In this document: positions 30,861 through 40,793 of the stretch, one piece after another
Numbering within the stretch: position 1 is the first letter of the stretch
Layout of the letters: each line of letters opens with the position of its first letter
Assembly: GCA_025450855.1 (NCBI GenBank)
Contig: JANWLL010000156.1
Span: 1 to 54,686, forward strand
DNA: 54,686 bases
Direction of reading: 5' to 3'
Source: Vulcanimicrobiia bacterium
Lineage (GTDB): Bacteria; Vulcanimicrobiota; Vulcanimicrobiia; Eremiobacterales; Eremiobacteraceae
Notes under the pieces: generated by a model
Databases searched by the model: none
Told to the model about the DNA's origin: nothing
The model's input: only the letters and a program-made list of their open reading frames with translations
Made by a program: the position numbers and the translations under genes

Positions 30861-32222
30861 ATGAGTCCACGCAAGACAGCGAAGAAGGCCGCGACCGGCA
30901 CGCAAACAGCGGCCGTCACCGGACCGACCACGCCCAACCAAGAGCTCATCAACGCGCTGCGCGAGCTCGAGCGCGATCGCGGGCTCTCGTTCGAAGTGCT
31001 CATCGAAGCGCTCGAAGCGGCACTGGTCTCGGCGTACAAACGAAATTTCGTCAAAGAGGCTGAAGCCGCGGGCAATCCCGTCGTCGTCGTCGACCGGGAA
31101 GACGGTTCGTACCGCGTGTTCGCGCGGCGCACCGTCGTCGAGGAAGTCACCGATCCTGTCATGGAGATCTCGAAGGCCGACGCTGGCGACAAATACGCGA
31201 TCGGTTCGAACTTCGATATCGAAGTGACGCCGAAAGAGTTCGGGCGCATCGCCGCTCAGACGGCGAAGCAGGTCATCGTCCAGCGCATCCGCGAGGCCGA
31301 GCGCGACATGGTGTTCGACGAGTTCAACGACAAAGTCGACACGCTGACGAACGGCAACGTGCTGCGCTACGAACAGCGCAACATGCTCATCGACCTCGAT
31401 AAAAAAGCCGAAGCGATACTGCCGCTGTCAGAGCAGGTGCCTCGCGAGTCGTTCCGCATCGGCGCTCGCGTCCGCGTCTACGTCATGGAAGTGCGCAAGA
31501 CGAACCGCGGTCCGCAGATAATCGTGTCGCGCAGCCACGCGCAGCTCGTCGCGGAGCTTTTCAAACAAGAGGTGCCCGAGGTCAACCAAGGCCTCGTCCA
31601 GATCAAGGGCGTCGCGCGCGAGGCAGGATCGCGCTCGAAGGTCGCCGTGTACACCGAAGCCGACGACATCGACGCCGTCGGTTCGTGCTTGGGTCCGCGC
31701 AGCTCGCGCGTCAACAACATCAGCGACGAACTCCATGGCGAAAAGATCGACGTCATCCAATGGTCCGCCGACCCGAATGCGTACGTCGCGAACGCGCTGC
31801 AGCCGGCGAAAGTCATAGAAGTGCACCTCGACGAGCGCGAACATCTCGCCGAAGTCGTCGTGCCGGACTACCAGCTCTCGCTCGCGATCGGCAAAGAAGG
31901 CCAGAACGTCCGGCTCGCCGCGCGCCTCACGGGATGGAAGATCGACATCCACAACGAGGAGCAGTGGGCCGAGGTCGTGGCGCAGCGCGCTGAAGAAGAC
32001 CAAGAGCGCGAAGAGCTTGCCGCGATGGCCGAAGTCGCGGCCGAGCAGACCGGCGTCGAGCTGACGCCTGAGATGCTCGCACAAGATGAAGAGCTCATCC
32101 GCAAGCTCCAAGAGCTGCAGCGCATGACGCTCGGCGGCGATGAAGAGACTGCACCCGAAGAGACCGCAACCGAGGAGACCGTGGCCGAAGAGACGCCGGA
32201 AGGTGCGGGTGAACGCAGCTAG
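30861..32222 (+). CDS. nusA: Transcription termination/antitermination factor NusA
   Basis: A 453-residue NusA that binds RNA polymerase and nascent RNA to control pausing and termination. It has a Lys/Ala/Thr-rich extension (1-27), N-terminal polymerase-binding domain (28-160), S1 domain (about 165-225), KH1 (about 235-305) and KH2 (about 310-370). KH2 has the canonical IGKEGQNVRLAARLTGWKIDI. KH1 reads GSCLGPRSSRVNN, so its GxxG loop is GPRS. The acidic Glu/Thr-rich tail replaces the AR repeats of enterobacterial NusA. First gene of the operon, with its own promoter and leader hairpin. Confidence 0.95.
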   Translation: MSPRKTAKKAATGTQTAAVTGPTTPNQELINALRELERDRGLSFEVLIEALEAALVSAYKRNFVKEAEAAGNPVVVVDREDGSYRVFARRTVVEEVTDPVMEISKADAGDKYAIGSNFDIEVTPKEFGRIAAQTAKQVIVQRIREAERDMVFDEFNDKVDTLTNGNVLRYEQRNMLIDLDKKAEAILPLSEQVPRESFRIGARVRVYVMEVRKTNRGPQIIVSRSHAQLVAELFKQEVPEVNQGLVQIKGVAREAGSRSKVAVYTEADDIDAVGSCLGPRSSRVNNISDELHGEKIDVIQWSADPNAYVANALQPAKVIEVHLDEREHLAEVVVPDYQLSLAIGKEGQNVRLAARLTGWKIDIHNEEQWAEVVAQRAEEDQEREELAAMAEVAAEQTGVELTPEMLAQDEELIRKLQELQRMTLGGDEETAPEETATEETVAEETPEGAGERS

Positions 32223-32928
32223 GCTAGGCGCCGCTGCGGCCGTCTTCTGCGTCCTCGCGCTCGCGCCGGCGGCGTCGCGCGCGACGACCACGGTGCCCGA
32301 CATCAAGGAGCTCGTTCGCCGTTACGGTCTCGCGATGCACTACGACAAAATCGCGAACCTGCGATCGGTGACGCGCATCTCGAGCGGCTTCATCGGAAAT
32401 CGCATCGTGACGTACACGACGATGGCGAAAGCTCCCGACAAGATGCTCGAGATCATAACTGTCGGCGGGACGGACGAGCGGACATCGATCGGTTTCGACG
32501 GGACGACCGCGTGGGTGCAAGGGCCGAGCGGTGCGGTCGCGGTCTTGGACGGCGCGGCGAGCCGATTTATCGAAGGCATGGCGTTCGGCCTCGTCGGCGA
32601 TCCACGAACCACAAAGGCGACAGCCGGCGAGACGACGATGAACGGCGTCGACTACTTCGTCATCAGCATCCGCGACGCCTCAGGGTTCGGGCGCGATATC
32701 ATGGTCGACGAGAAGACCTACCTGCCGATATATTGGCGCGTCGCCGTAGGCAACTGGTCACATCTCTTCGAGGTCGGGCCGCTCGACACCGGACCGCTCG
32801 GTGAATATTATCCGCGCATCGTACAGACGATCAATTCGGACGGGTCGATCGGCACCCCGTCGTCGGTGACGTCGGTCGACGACAACGTCTCGCTGCCGGA
32901 TTCCATGTTCGCACCGCCGGGGCAGTAG
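32209..32928 (+). CDS. Exported LolA-like protein within the nusA operon
   Basis: A 239-residue protein with a signal peptide (residues 1-25, ending SRATT). The beta-rich body (TRISSGFIGNRIVTYTT, KMLEIITVGGTDERTSIGFDGTTAWVQGP, YLPIYWRVAVGNWSHLFEVG) resembles the LolA/outer-membrane-lipoprotein-sorting fold. This is a pattern judgement without invariant residues. The GTG at 32209 overlaps nusA by 14 bp, so it is probably coupled to nusA translation. It lies exactly between nusA and ylxR, normally adjacent, so it looks like an insertion. Confidence 0.65.
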   Translation: MNAARLGAAAAVFCVLALAPAASRATTTVPDIKELVRRYGLAMHYDKIANLRSVTRISSGFIGNRIVTYTTMAKAPDKMLEIITVGGTDERTSIGFDGTTAWVQGPSGAVAVLDGAASRFIEGMAFGLVGDPRTTKATAGETTMNGVDYFVISIRDASGFGRDIMVDEKTYLPIYWRVAVGNWSHLFEVGPLDTGPLGEYYPRIVQTINSDGSIGTPSSVTSVDDNVSLPDSMFAPPGQ

Positions 32929-32936
32929 GGCAAGAC

Positions 32937-33224
32937 ATCACGGACGCGACCGCGAATAACTCGGAGACACTTGAGACCGCCGGACACACCGGCGTCCACG
33001 TCCCGATCCGGCAGTGCGTCGGCTGCCGGACGCGCGCGGCGAAGAGAATCCTTATGCGCTTCGTCCGCATCCCCGATTCGGGCTGGCGGGCTGACCCCGC
33101 TGGTCAGGCGGCGGGGCGTGGCGCCTATCTGTGCTCGAAAGCGTGCAAGGAAAAACTGGGGAAGAACAAGAGATACCGAGGTTTGGTTGAAGTTGGCTGG
33201 CCGGAGGAACCGTTAGGCCGCTAA
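32937..33224 (+). CDS. ylxR: YlxR-family RNA-binding protein, no canonical start
   Basis: A roughly 95-residue YlxR (DUF448) protein: VPIRQCVGCRTRAAK, LMRFVRI, AGRGAYLCSKACKEK and a basic C-terminus. YlxR proteins bind RNA (in some species RNase P RNA) and usually sit between nusA and infB, as here. The frame contains no ATG, GTG or TTG between its upstream stop and the conserved Cys region. The best candidate is ATC at 32937, followed by ACGGACGCGACC; the next ATG (33054) would delete the Cys pair. Either a non-standard start, a sequencing error (ATG read as ATC) or a recent defect. Family assignment is firm; the start is not. Confidence 0.75.
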   Translation: MTDATANNSETLETAGHTGVHVPIRQCVGCRTRAAKRILMRFVRIPDSGWRADPAGQAAGRGAYLCSKACKEKLGKNKRYRGLVEVGWPEEPLGR

Positions 33225-33241
33225 GAGTCGCGGCCGAAATC

Positions 33242-35752
<2,511 letters not shown>

Positions 35753-35765
35753 CGCAGCGATGTAG

Positions 35766-35787
35766 CGGTCGAGCTTTAGCTCGACCG
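35766..35787. repeat. GCGGTCGAG palindrome (copy D)
   Basis: CGGTCGAGC, loop TTTA, GCTCGACCG, a perfect 9-bp stem. It lies inside the operon, between infB (stop 35752) and the TPR-like gene (start 35801). It could attenuate or stabilise the transcript here. Confidence 0.82.
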
Positions 35788-35800
35788 GAGACCGATAACC

Positions 35801-36352
35801 ATGGACAGAGACGCGGTCGAACAGGCCCACGAGATCTACTTCAACGTCATCGTCGCGCACGGAAGCGACGAGCAGCCGTGGACGACGACGCAGCGCGACG
35901 AGCTGCGCCGCGCGCTCGCGCTCCTCGAACCGCTCGATGCTTCGGGCGACCTCGGGCCGGACGGCGTCCAGCTGATGGCATCGCTCTGCCTCGAGCTCGG
36001 AAACGACGAGCGGGAAGAGCACATCCTGCATACCGGCCTCGAGCAGTATCCGACCGCGGCGGGCCTCCATGCGGACATCGGCGCCGCATACGCGAATATC
36101 GAGAAGTGGCCGGCGGCGATCGCGCATCTCGCGGCCGCGGTGCTCATCAACGTCGACGAACCCGACGAGCACTGGGCGATGGCCGCATCGCAGCTCGTCG
36201 ATGCCCTGCTCGAATGCGGCGACGAAGAACGCGCGAACGTCGTGCGCCGTTGGGCGCTCGAGCGCTGCGCGGACGACAAATCGAAATCGTGGCTCGCCGA
36301 CAGCGAGCCGGACGATGCGGCGCACGACGATGCGGCCGCGTCCGACCACTAG
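35801..36352 (+). CDS. TPR-like helical protein in the infB operon
   Basis: A 183-residue acidic, all-helical protein. Segments such as LASLCLELGNDEREEHILHTGLEQYP and GAAYANIEKWPAAIAHLAAAVLIN fit tetratricopeptide repeats (about residues 60-130). Start ATG 35801. The C-terminus is Asp/Ala-rich and disordered. It lies between infB and rbfA and is probably a genus- or phylum-specific component. A ribosome-assembly or translation role is suggested only by position. Confidence 0.65.
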   Translation: MDRDAVEQAHEIYFNVIVAHGSDEQPWTTTQRDELRRALALLEPLDASGDLGPDGVQLMASLCLELGNDEREEHILHTGLEQYPTAAGLHADIGAAYANIEKWPAAIAHLAAAVLINVDEPDEHWAMAASQLVDALLECGDEERANVVRRWALERCADDKSKSWLADSEPDDAAHDDAAASDH

Positions 36353-36381
36353 ACATCGAACGCCTGTACGGGGATATTAGG

Positions 36382-36771
36382 GTGCAAGACCACCCGGACG
36401 GAAAAAATACGCGCCTCGCGCGCGTCGAGCACGAGATCGTCCGCGAGCTGAGCGAACTGATCCACGAAGATCTCAAGGATCCGCGCATCGGCTTCGTCAC
36501 GCTTATCGGGTGCGACGTGAGCCCCGATCTGCGCAGCGCTCGCATCTACGCGAGCCCGCTCGGTGACGGCCGCGCGCAGAGCGCGACGATGCGCGGCTTG
36601 CAGTCGGCGTCCGGCTTCCTCAGCGTCGAGCTGGGCAAGCGGATGCGGATGCGCCGCACGCCGACGCTCACGTTCGTACGCGACGACTCGATCGCGCGCG
36701 GCGTCCGCATGTCGACGATCCTCGACGAGGTGCACAAACTCGATGAGTCAAGAAAACACGGCGCCGACTAA
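36382..36771 (+). CDS. rbfA: Ribosome-binding factor A
   Basis: A 129-residue RbfA, a KH-fold factor for late 30S assembly. Signatures are ARVEHEIVRELSELIHEDLKDPRIGFVTLIGCDVSPDLRSARIYAS, GFLSVELGKRMRMRRTPTLTFVRDDSIARG and the C-terminal LDEVHKL. GTG 36382 is the likeliest start (the family N-terminus is a few residues before the first basic helix); the long upstream frame is a shadow of the TPR-like gene. It overlaps nrnA by 29 bp. Confidence 0.92.
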   Translation: MQDHPDGKNTRLARVEHEIVRELSELIHEDLKDPRIGFVTLIGCDVSPDLRSARIYASPLGDGRAQSATMRGLQSASGFLSVELGKRMRMRRTPTLTFVRDDSIARGVRMSTILDEVHKLDESRKHGAD

Positions 36772-37762
36772 CGGCAAGGCGAACGCGCTCGCCGACGCCG
36801 CTGAGGTGGCGGCGTGTTTGCGCGCCCATCGCCAATTCGTCATGTGCGCGCACGAGAAGCCCGATGGCGACGTCCTCGGCAGCGGCTACGCGCTCGGCCT
36901 AGCGCTCAAGAGCATCGGCAAAAGCGTCACGTACTTCCTGGACGACGAAGTGCCGCGCAACCTGCGCTTCATGCCCGAGTGGCAGTCGACGCAGCGCTCG
37001 TTCGAAGGCGTCGCCGACGACGCGATCTTCGTGTTCTTCGACATGAGCGACCAGGCGCGCGCGGGCAAAGCCCTCCAGTGGGTGCCGCGCGAGCGCATCG
37101 TCAACATCGACCATCATCTCGGCAACAAGCGCTTCGGGCGTTGGAACTACGTCAACGAGGGCGAGGCGGCGACCGGCTCGCTCGTCCTCGGTCTCGTCTT
37201 CTCGCTCGGCGTCAAGGTCACGCCGGACATCGCGACGTGCCTGCTCGGCACGCTCATCTCCGATACCGGCTGCTTCCAATACAGCAACGCCTCGCCGCAC
37301 ACGATGCGTCTCGGCGCGGCGCTCATCGAAGCGGGCGCGGACAAAGACCTCATCACCGAGCAGCTCTACTACACGCGCACGTTCGCCGGCCAGAAAGTCC
37401 TCGGCCGCGCGCTTGAAAACGCACAGCTCACGGACGACGGCATCTGCTACTCGATCGTCACGCAGGCGATGCTCGAGGAGTACGGTGCGACGCATGAGGA
37501 CCTCGAAGACGTCGTCGGCGCCCTGCGCGTCGTCGACCGCTGCGAAGTCGCCGCTTTGTTCAAGGAGAGCGCAGACGGTGCGTACCGGCTGAGCCTGCGC
37601 TCACGCGGACGCTTCAACGTCATGGAGATGGCGCGTGCGCTCGGCGGCGGGGGGCACTTCCGAGCGGCCGGAGCGACCGTCGCGGGACCGCGCGAGTCCG
37701 CCATCGAGCGCGTGCTCGCCGCGATCCGATCCACCATGGACGAGAAGAGCCGGACGCACTAA
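36743..37762 (+). CDS. nrnA: DHH/DHHA1 nanoRNase/pAp phosphatase NrnA-like
   Basis: A 339-residue DHH-family phosphoesterase. Motif I is CAHEKPDGDVLGSG (usual HxxPDGDxxGS); motif II includes FFDMSD; the DHH motif is IDHHLGNKRFG; the DHHA1 RNA-binding domain ends with ALGGGGHFRAAG. It is probably a bifunctional oligoribonuclease and 3'-phosphoadenosine-5'-phosphate phosphatase. ATG 36743 overlaps rbfA by 29 bp. Typical operon position between rbfA and truB. Confidence 0.9.
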   Translation: MSQENTAPTNGKANALADAAEVAACLRAHRQFVMCAHEKPDGDVLGSGYALGLALKSIGKSVTYFLDDEVPRNLRFMPEWQSTQRSFEGVADDAIFVFFDMSDQARAGKALQWVPRERIVNIDHHLGNKRFGRWNYVNEGEAATGSLVLGLVFSLGVKVTPDIATCLLGTLISDTGCFQYSNASPHTMRLGAALIEAGADKDLITEQLYYTRTFAGQKVLGRALENAQLTDDGICYSIVTQAMLEEYGATHEDLEDVVGALRVVDRCEVAALFKESADGAYRLSLRSRGRFNVMEMARALGGGGHFRAAGATVAGPRESAIERVLAAIRSTMDEKSRTH

Positions 37763-37765
37763 CGC

Positions 37766-38668
37766 GTGGTCCGCGCCGTCGTTCCGTTCGGCTTCGTCAA
37801 CGCGTTCAAGCCGCCGGGCATCTCTTCGACTGCGTTCGGTGTCTGGGTCCGTAAACGGCTTGGGGCTTCATCGCTCGGCCACTGGGGTACGCTCGATCCG
37901 TCGGCATGCGGCGTCCTCGTGCTTGCTATCGGTCAGGCAACGCGGCTCATCCCTTATCTGCCGTCTGATGACAAGTCGTACTTCTTCGAGATGTGCGTCG
38001 GAACCGCGACCGATACCGGCGATGCGGAGGGACGCGTCGTGCGTTCCGCATCCGTGCCGTCGGATTGGTCACAGCGCCTCGATTCGGTGACGGCGTCGCT
38101 CGTCGGCGATCTCGAGCAGGTGCCGCCGATGTTCTCGGCCGTCAAAGTCGACGGCCGTCCGCTGTACAAGGCGGCTCGAGCCGGGCGCGAGGTCGAGCGA
38201 CGCTCGCGAACGGTTCGGCTCTCGGCGTTGCGGCCGATCGCCGTCGACGGCGATCGCGCGCGCCTGGCGGTCGACTGCTCAGCCGGCACGTACGTCCGAA
38301 CGCTGTGCGAGCAGATCGGCGAGCGGCTCGGACTGCCGGCGCACCTCGCATTCTTGATCCGGACCCGGGCGGGCCCGTTCTCGCTCGCGGATGCTCGCAC
38401 GCCAGCGCAGATCGCGCGCGACGGGCATGCGTGCACGATCGATCCGCTCGACGTGCTCGAGCTGCCGCGCGCGTCGCTCGATGACGAAGCGTTCGGCAGG
38501 TTCTCGCACGGCAACGACGTCGCATCGACGCTGACGGCGCAACCATCGGGATCCGCTAAAGGGCTCGTCCTCGCGACGCATCGCGGCGAACTCGTCGGCA
38601 TCGCGCGCGTCGTAGGTGCGCGCCTCGAGCCGGTGCGGGTCATCGCCGCCGCCCGCGAGAACCGGTGA
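37766..38668 (+). CDS. truB: tRNA pseudouridine(55) synthase
   Basis: A 300-residue TruB, which makes pseudouridine 55 in the T-loop of tRNAs. NAFKPPGISS, then the catalytic loop GHWGTLDPSACGVLVLAIG (Asp in TLDP). PPMFSAVKVDGRPLYKAAR and CSAGTYVRTLCEQIGERLG are also conserved. A C-terminal extension (last 75 residues) may be a PUA-like domain. The GTG start is 3 bp after nrnA; the stop overlaps ribF (GTGA). Confidence 0.95.
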   Translation: MVRAVVPFGFVNAFKPPGISSTAFGVWVRKRLGASSLGHWGTLDPSACGVLVLAIGQATRLIPYLPSDDKSYFFEMCVGTATDTGDAEGRVVRSASVPSDWSQRLDSVTASLVGDLEQVPPMFSAVKVDGRPLYKAARAGREVERRSRTVRLSALRPIAVDGDRARLAVDCSAGTYVRTLCEQIGERLGLPAHLAFLIRTRAGPFSLADARTPAQIARDGHACTIDPLDVLELPRASLDDEAFGRFSHGNDVASTLTAQPSGSAKGLVLATHRGELVGIARVVGARLEPVRVIAAARENR

Positions 38669-39585
38669 CGCCGATGCAGATCATCCGCAGCATCGACTAC
38701 TACGAGCGCTCCGACGATCTGTTGCTTTCGATCGGCGTTTTCGACGGCGTGCACGACGGGCATCGAGCCGTGCTGAGCAGCCTCGTCGCTCGGCGACGGC
38801 CGGGCGAGCTCGCGGCCGCGCTCACCTTCGAGCATCATCCGCAGGCGTTCTTGCATCCGGAAGGCGCGCCCAAGCAGATCACGACCGCCGACGAGAAGGT
38901 GAACCTGCTCGCGGGCTGCGGTCTCGATCTCCTGTTCATGCTGCAATTCGACGATCGTATCGCGCAGATCGAAGCCGAGACGTTCTTGGTCGACATCCTC
39001 GTCGCTCGGCTGCATGTGAAGCAGCTCGTCGTGGGCGACAATTGGCGCTTCGGCAAGGGCCGTGCCGGCGACGTCGTGCTCGCAAAGCGCGTGCTGGAGC
39101 CGCTCGGGTGCCGCTTCGAGTGCGCGGTGCTCGCGCAAGGCGACGGCGAGGCGATCTCGAGCTCGCGCATCCGATCGCTCATCGAAGCGCGGCGTTTCGA
39201 CGAGGCCGATCGTCTGTTGGGCTCGCCGTATACGGTACGAGGCGTCGTCGAAGCCGGCGACGGTCGCGGGCACGTGCTCGGATTTCCGACCGCGAACCTT
39301 CGGGTCTCCGACGAGAAGCTCGTGCCGCCGGACGGCATCTATTCGGCCGTCGCGCATCACGACGGCGTCGACCGCGTCGCGGTCGTCAGCATCGGCACGA
39401 AGCCCACGTTCGGCGGAACGCAGCGAGCGGTCGAGGCGTACCTGCTCGATTTTGACGGTAGCATATATGGAGAACAGCTGGCGTTGCGCACTTGGCATCA
39501 CGTAAGGGATCAGGTCCGTTACGACCGGCCCGAGGCGCTCGTCCGCCAGATGAAGCTCGACGTCGAGTCGGTTCGCAAAGGTTGA
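38665..39585 (+). CDS. ribF: Bifunctional riboflavin kinase/FAD synthetase RibF
   Basis: A 306-residue RibF, which converts riboflavin to FMN and then FAD. The FAD synthetase half has GVFDGVHDGHRAVL, VVGDNWRFGKGR and the ISSSRIRSLI loop. The kinase half has GHVLGFPTANL and FDGSIYGEQLALRT. Start GTG 38665 overlaps truB by 4 bp; an ATG three codons in is an alternative. Usual operon neighbour of truB. Confidence 0.94.
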   Translation: MTPMQIIRSIDYYERSDDLLLSIGVFDGVHDGHRAVLSSLVARRRPGELAAALTFEHHPQAFLHPEGAPKQITTADEKVNLLAGCGLDLLFMLQFDDRIAQIEAETFLVDILVARLHVKQLVVGDNWRFGKGRAGDVVLAKRVLEPLGCRFECAVLAQGDGEAISSSRIRSLIEARRFDEADRLLGSPYTVRGVVEAGDGRGHVLGFPTANLRVSDEKLVPPDGIYSAVAHHDGVDRVAVVSIGTKPTFGGTQRAVEAYLLDFDGSIYGEQLALRTWHHVRDQVRYDRPEALVRQMKLDVESVRKG

Positions 39586-39592
39586 AACGGTC

Positions 39593-40504
39593 GTGACGCA
39601 GCTGCATCCACGCGTTTACGAGCGGGTCGAGCATCTGCCGCAGGGCTTCTCCATCGCGGCGCTCGAGCCGATGCGTGCGCCGGCGGGCGCCGTGCTTTGT
39701 CCGCCGGATCGATTCGATGTCATCGACGTGAAGAACCCGTTCATGGCCGGCAACGCGGGGCACGTCGACAAAGAGCTGGCGCGACAAGAATGGGGCGCTC
39801 TGCGCGATGCGTTCTCGAAAGCCGGCGCGCGAGTCGAACTGCTGAAGCCCTTGGACTCGTGCGAGGACATGGTGTTCTGCGCGAACACGGCGCTGCTCGG
39901 GATCGACGCGGAAGGCCGCAAGACGTGTCTGCCCGGTCGCATGACGTTCGATTCGCGCCGCCCCGAAGTCGATGTCATCGTGGCGTGGGCGCGCGCGAAC
40001 GGCTATCGGATCGTCGACGACTTCGCGGATCCCGGCCTTCGCTTTGAAGGTTCGGGCGACGCGATCTGGCATCCGGGGCGCAGGCTGCTCTGGGGCGGCT
40101 ACGGCTGGCGCACCGATCCGCAGGTGTATCGCGGTGTCGCCGAAGCGTTCGGGGTGCCGGTCATCGCGCTTGCGCTGACCGATTCGACGTTCTACCATCT
40201 CGACACGTGCTTCGTCGCGCTCGACGAACGGACGGTCCTCGTCCACGCCGCGGCGATCTCGTCGGACGGCGTCGAGATAGTGCGGCGGGTCTTCGAGCGG
40301 GTCGTCGAAGTCGACGCGGACGAGGCACGGCGTTTCGCGTGCAACGCAACGCTTCTGGGGCCCGGGGTCGTCGCCATCGACCGTCGCGCAAGCGCCACGG
40401 GAAGCCGTCTGCGCGAGCTCGGCTACGATGTCGTCTCGCTCGATACCGGCGAGTTCCTCAAATCGGGCGGCAGCGCGTACTGCATGAAGAACGCCTTCTT
40501 CTAA
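39593..40504 (+). CDS. Dimethylargininase/amidinotransferase-family protein
   Basis: A 303-residue protein of the guanidino-group modifying superfamily (DDAH, arginine deiminase, amidinotransferases). Catalytic Cys is C297 in GGSAYCMKN, His is H202 in FYHLDTCFVAL, and acidic residues are in EGSGDAIWHP (E152, D156). FCANTALL near 95 is the usual substrate loop. It may hydrolyse dimethylarginine or a related guanidine, or transfer an amidino group; the sequence does not separate these. It is 7 bp after ribF and thus likely part of the translation operon, an unusual companion. Confidence 0.85.
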   Translation: MTQLHPRVYERVEHLPQGFSIAALEPMRAPAGAVLCPPDRFDVIDVKNPFMAGNAGHVDKELARQEWGALRDAFSKAGARVELLKPLDSCEDMVFCANTALLGIDAEGRKTCLPGRMTFDSRRPEVDVIVAWARANGYRIVDDFADPGLRFEGSGDAIWHPGRRLLWGGYGWRTDPQVYRGVAEAFGVPVIALALTDSTFYHLDTCFVALDERTVLVHAAAISSDGVEIVRRVFERVVEVDADEARRFACNATLLGPGVVAIDRRASATGSRLRELGYDVVSLDTGEFLKSGGSAYCMKNAFF

Positions 40505-40515
40505 TATGAAGGGGA

Positions 40516-40539
40516 GCGGTCGAGATGAATCTCGACCGC
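40516..40539. repeat. GCGGTCGAG palindrome (copy E)
   Basis: GCGGTCGAGA, loop TGAA, TCTCGACCGC, a perfect 10-bp stem, 12 bp after the DDAH-like gene stop. Preceded by GGGGA. Confidence 0.85.
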
Positions 40540-40640
40540 AGACGACCTTCTGCTCGATAGATGGCGCGGTCTACATTTACGGTCGCCCGCCCCGGTCTCA
40601 CCGTATCTATGACCTGCGCCGCCGCGTAGGCAAGGCCGCG

Positions 40641-40713
40641 GCGATCGAGCTGAAGCTCGACCGCTCCCAGCTTTTAGGCAAGGCCGCGGCGGTCGACATG
40701 AATCTCGACCGCT
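40641..40713. repeat. GCGGTCGAG palindromes in tandem, 49-bp period (copies F and G)
   Basis: Two units sharing AGGCAAGGCCGCGGCG before the stem, 49 bp apart. F: GCGATCGAGC-TGAA-GCTCGACCGC (40641-40664; one A-C mismatch). G: GCGGTCGACA-TGAA-TCTCGACCGC (40690-40713; one mismatch). Both decayed relative to other copies. The rest of the gene-free stretch 40505-40793 shows no protein feature. Confidence 0.82.
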
Positions 40714-40733
40714 CCATCCTCCATCAAAGAAAG

Positions 40734-40762
40734 AGCGGCCGACCATCATGGTCGGCCGCTCG
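40734..40762 (-). terminator. Terminator after the DYGG four-repeat gene
   Basis: GAGCGGCCGACCA, loop TCA, TGGTCGGCCGCTC, a perfect 13-bp stem. Reading minus it is followed by TTTCTTTGATGG, and the minus-strand gene stops at 40794. Its sequence differs from the GCGGTCGAG palindromes. Confidence 0.75.
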
Positions 40763-40793
40763 TCGGGTTATGTCGTCGTGGTATTGGTCTACG

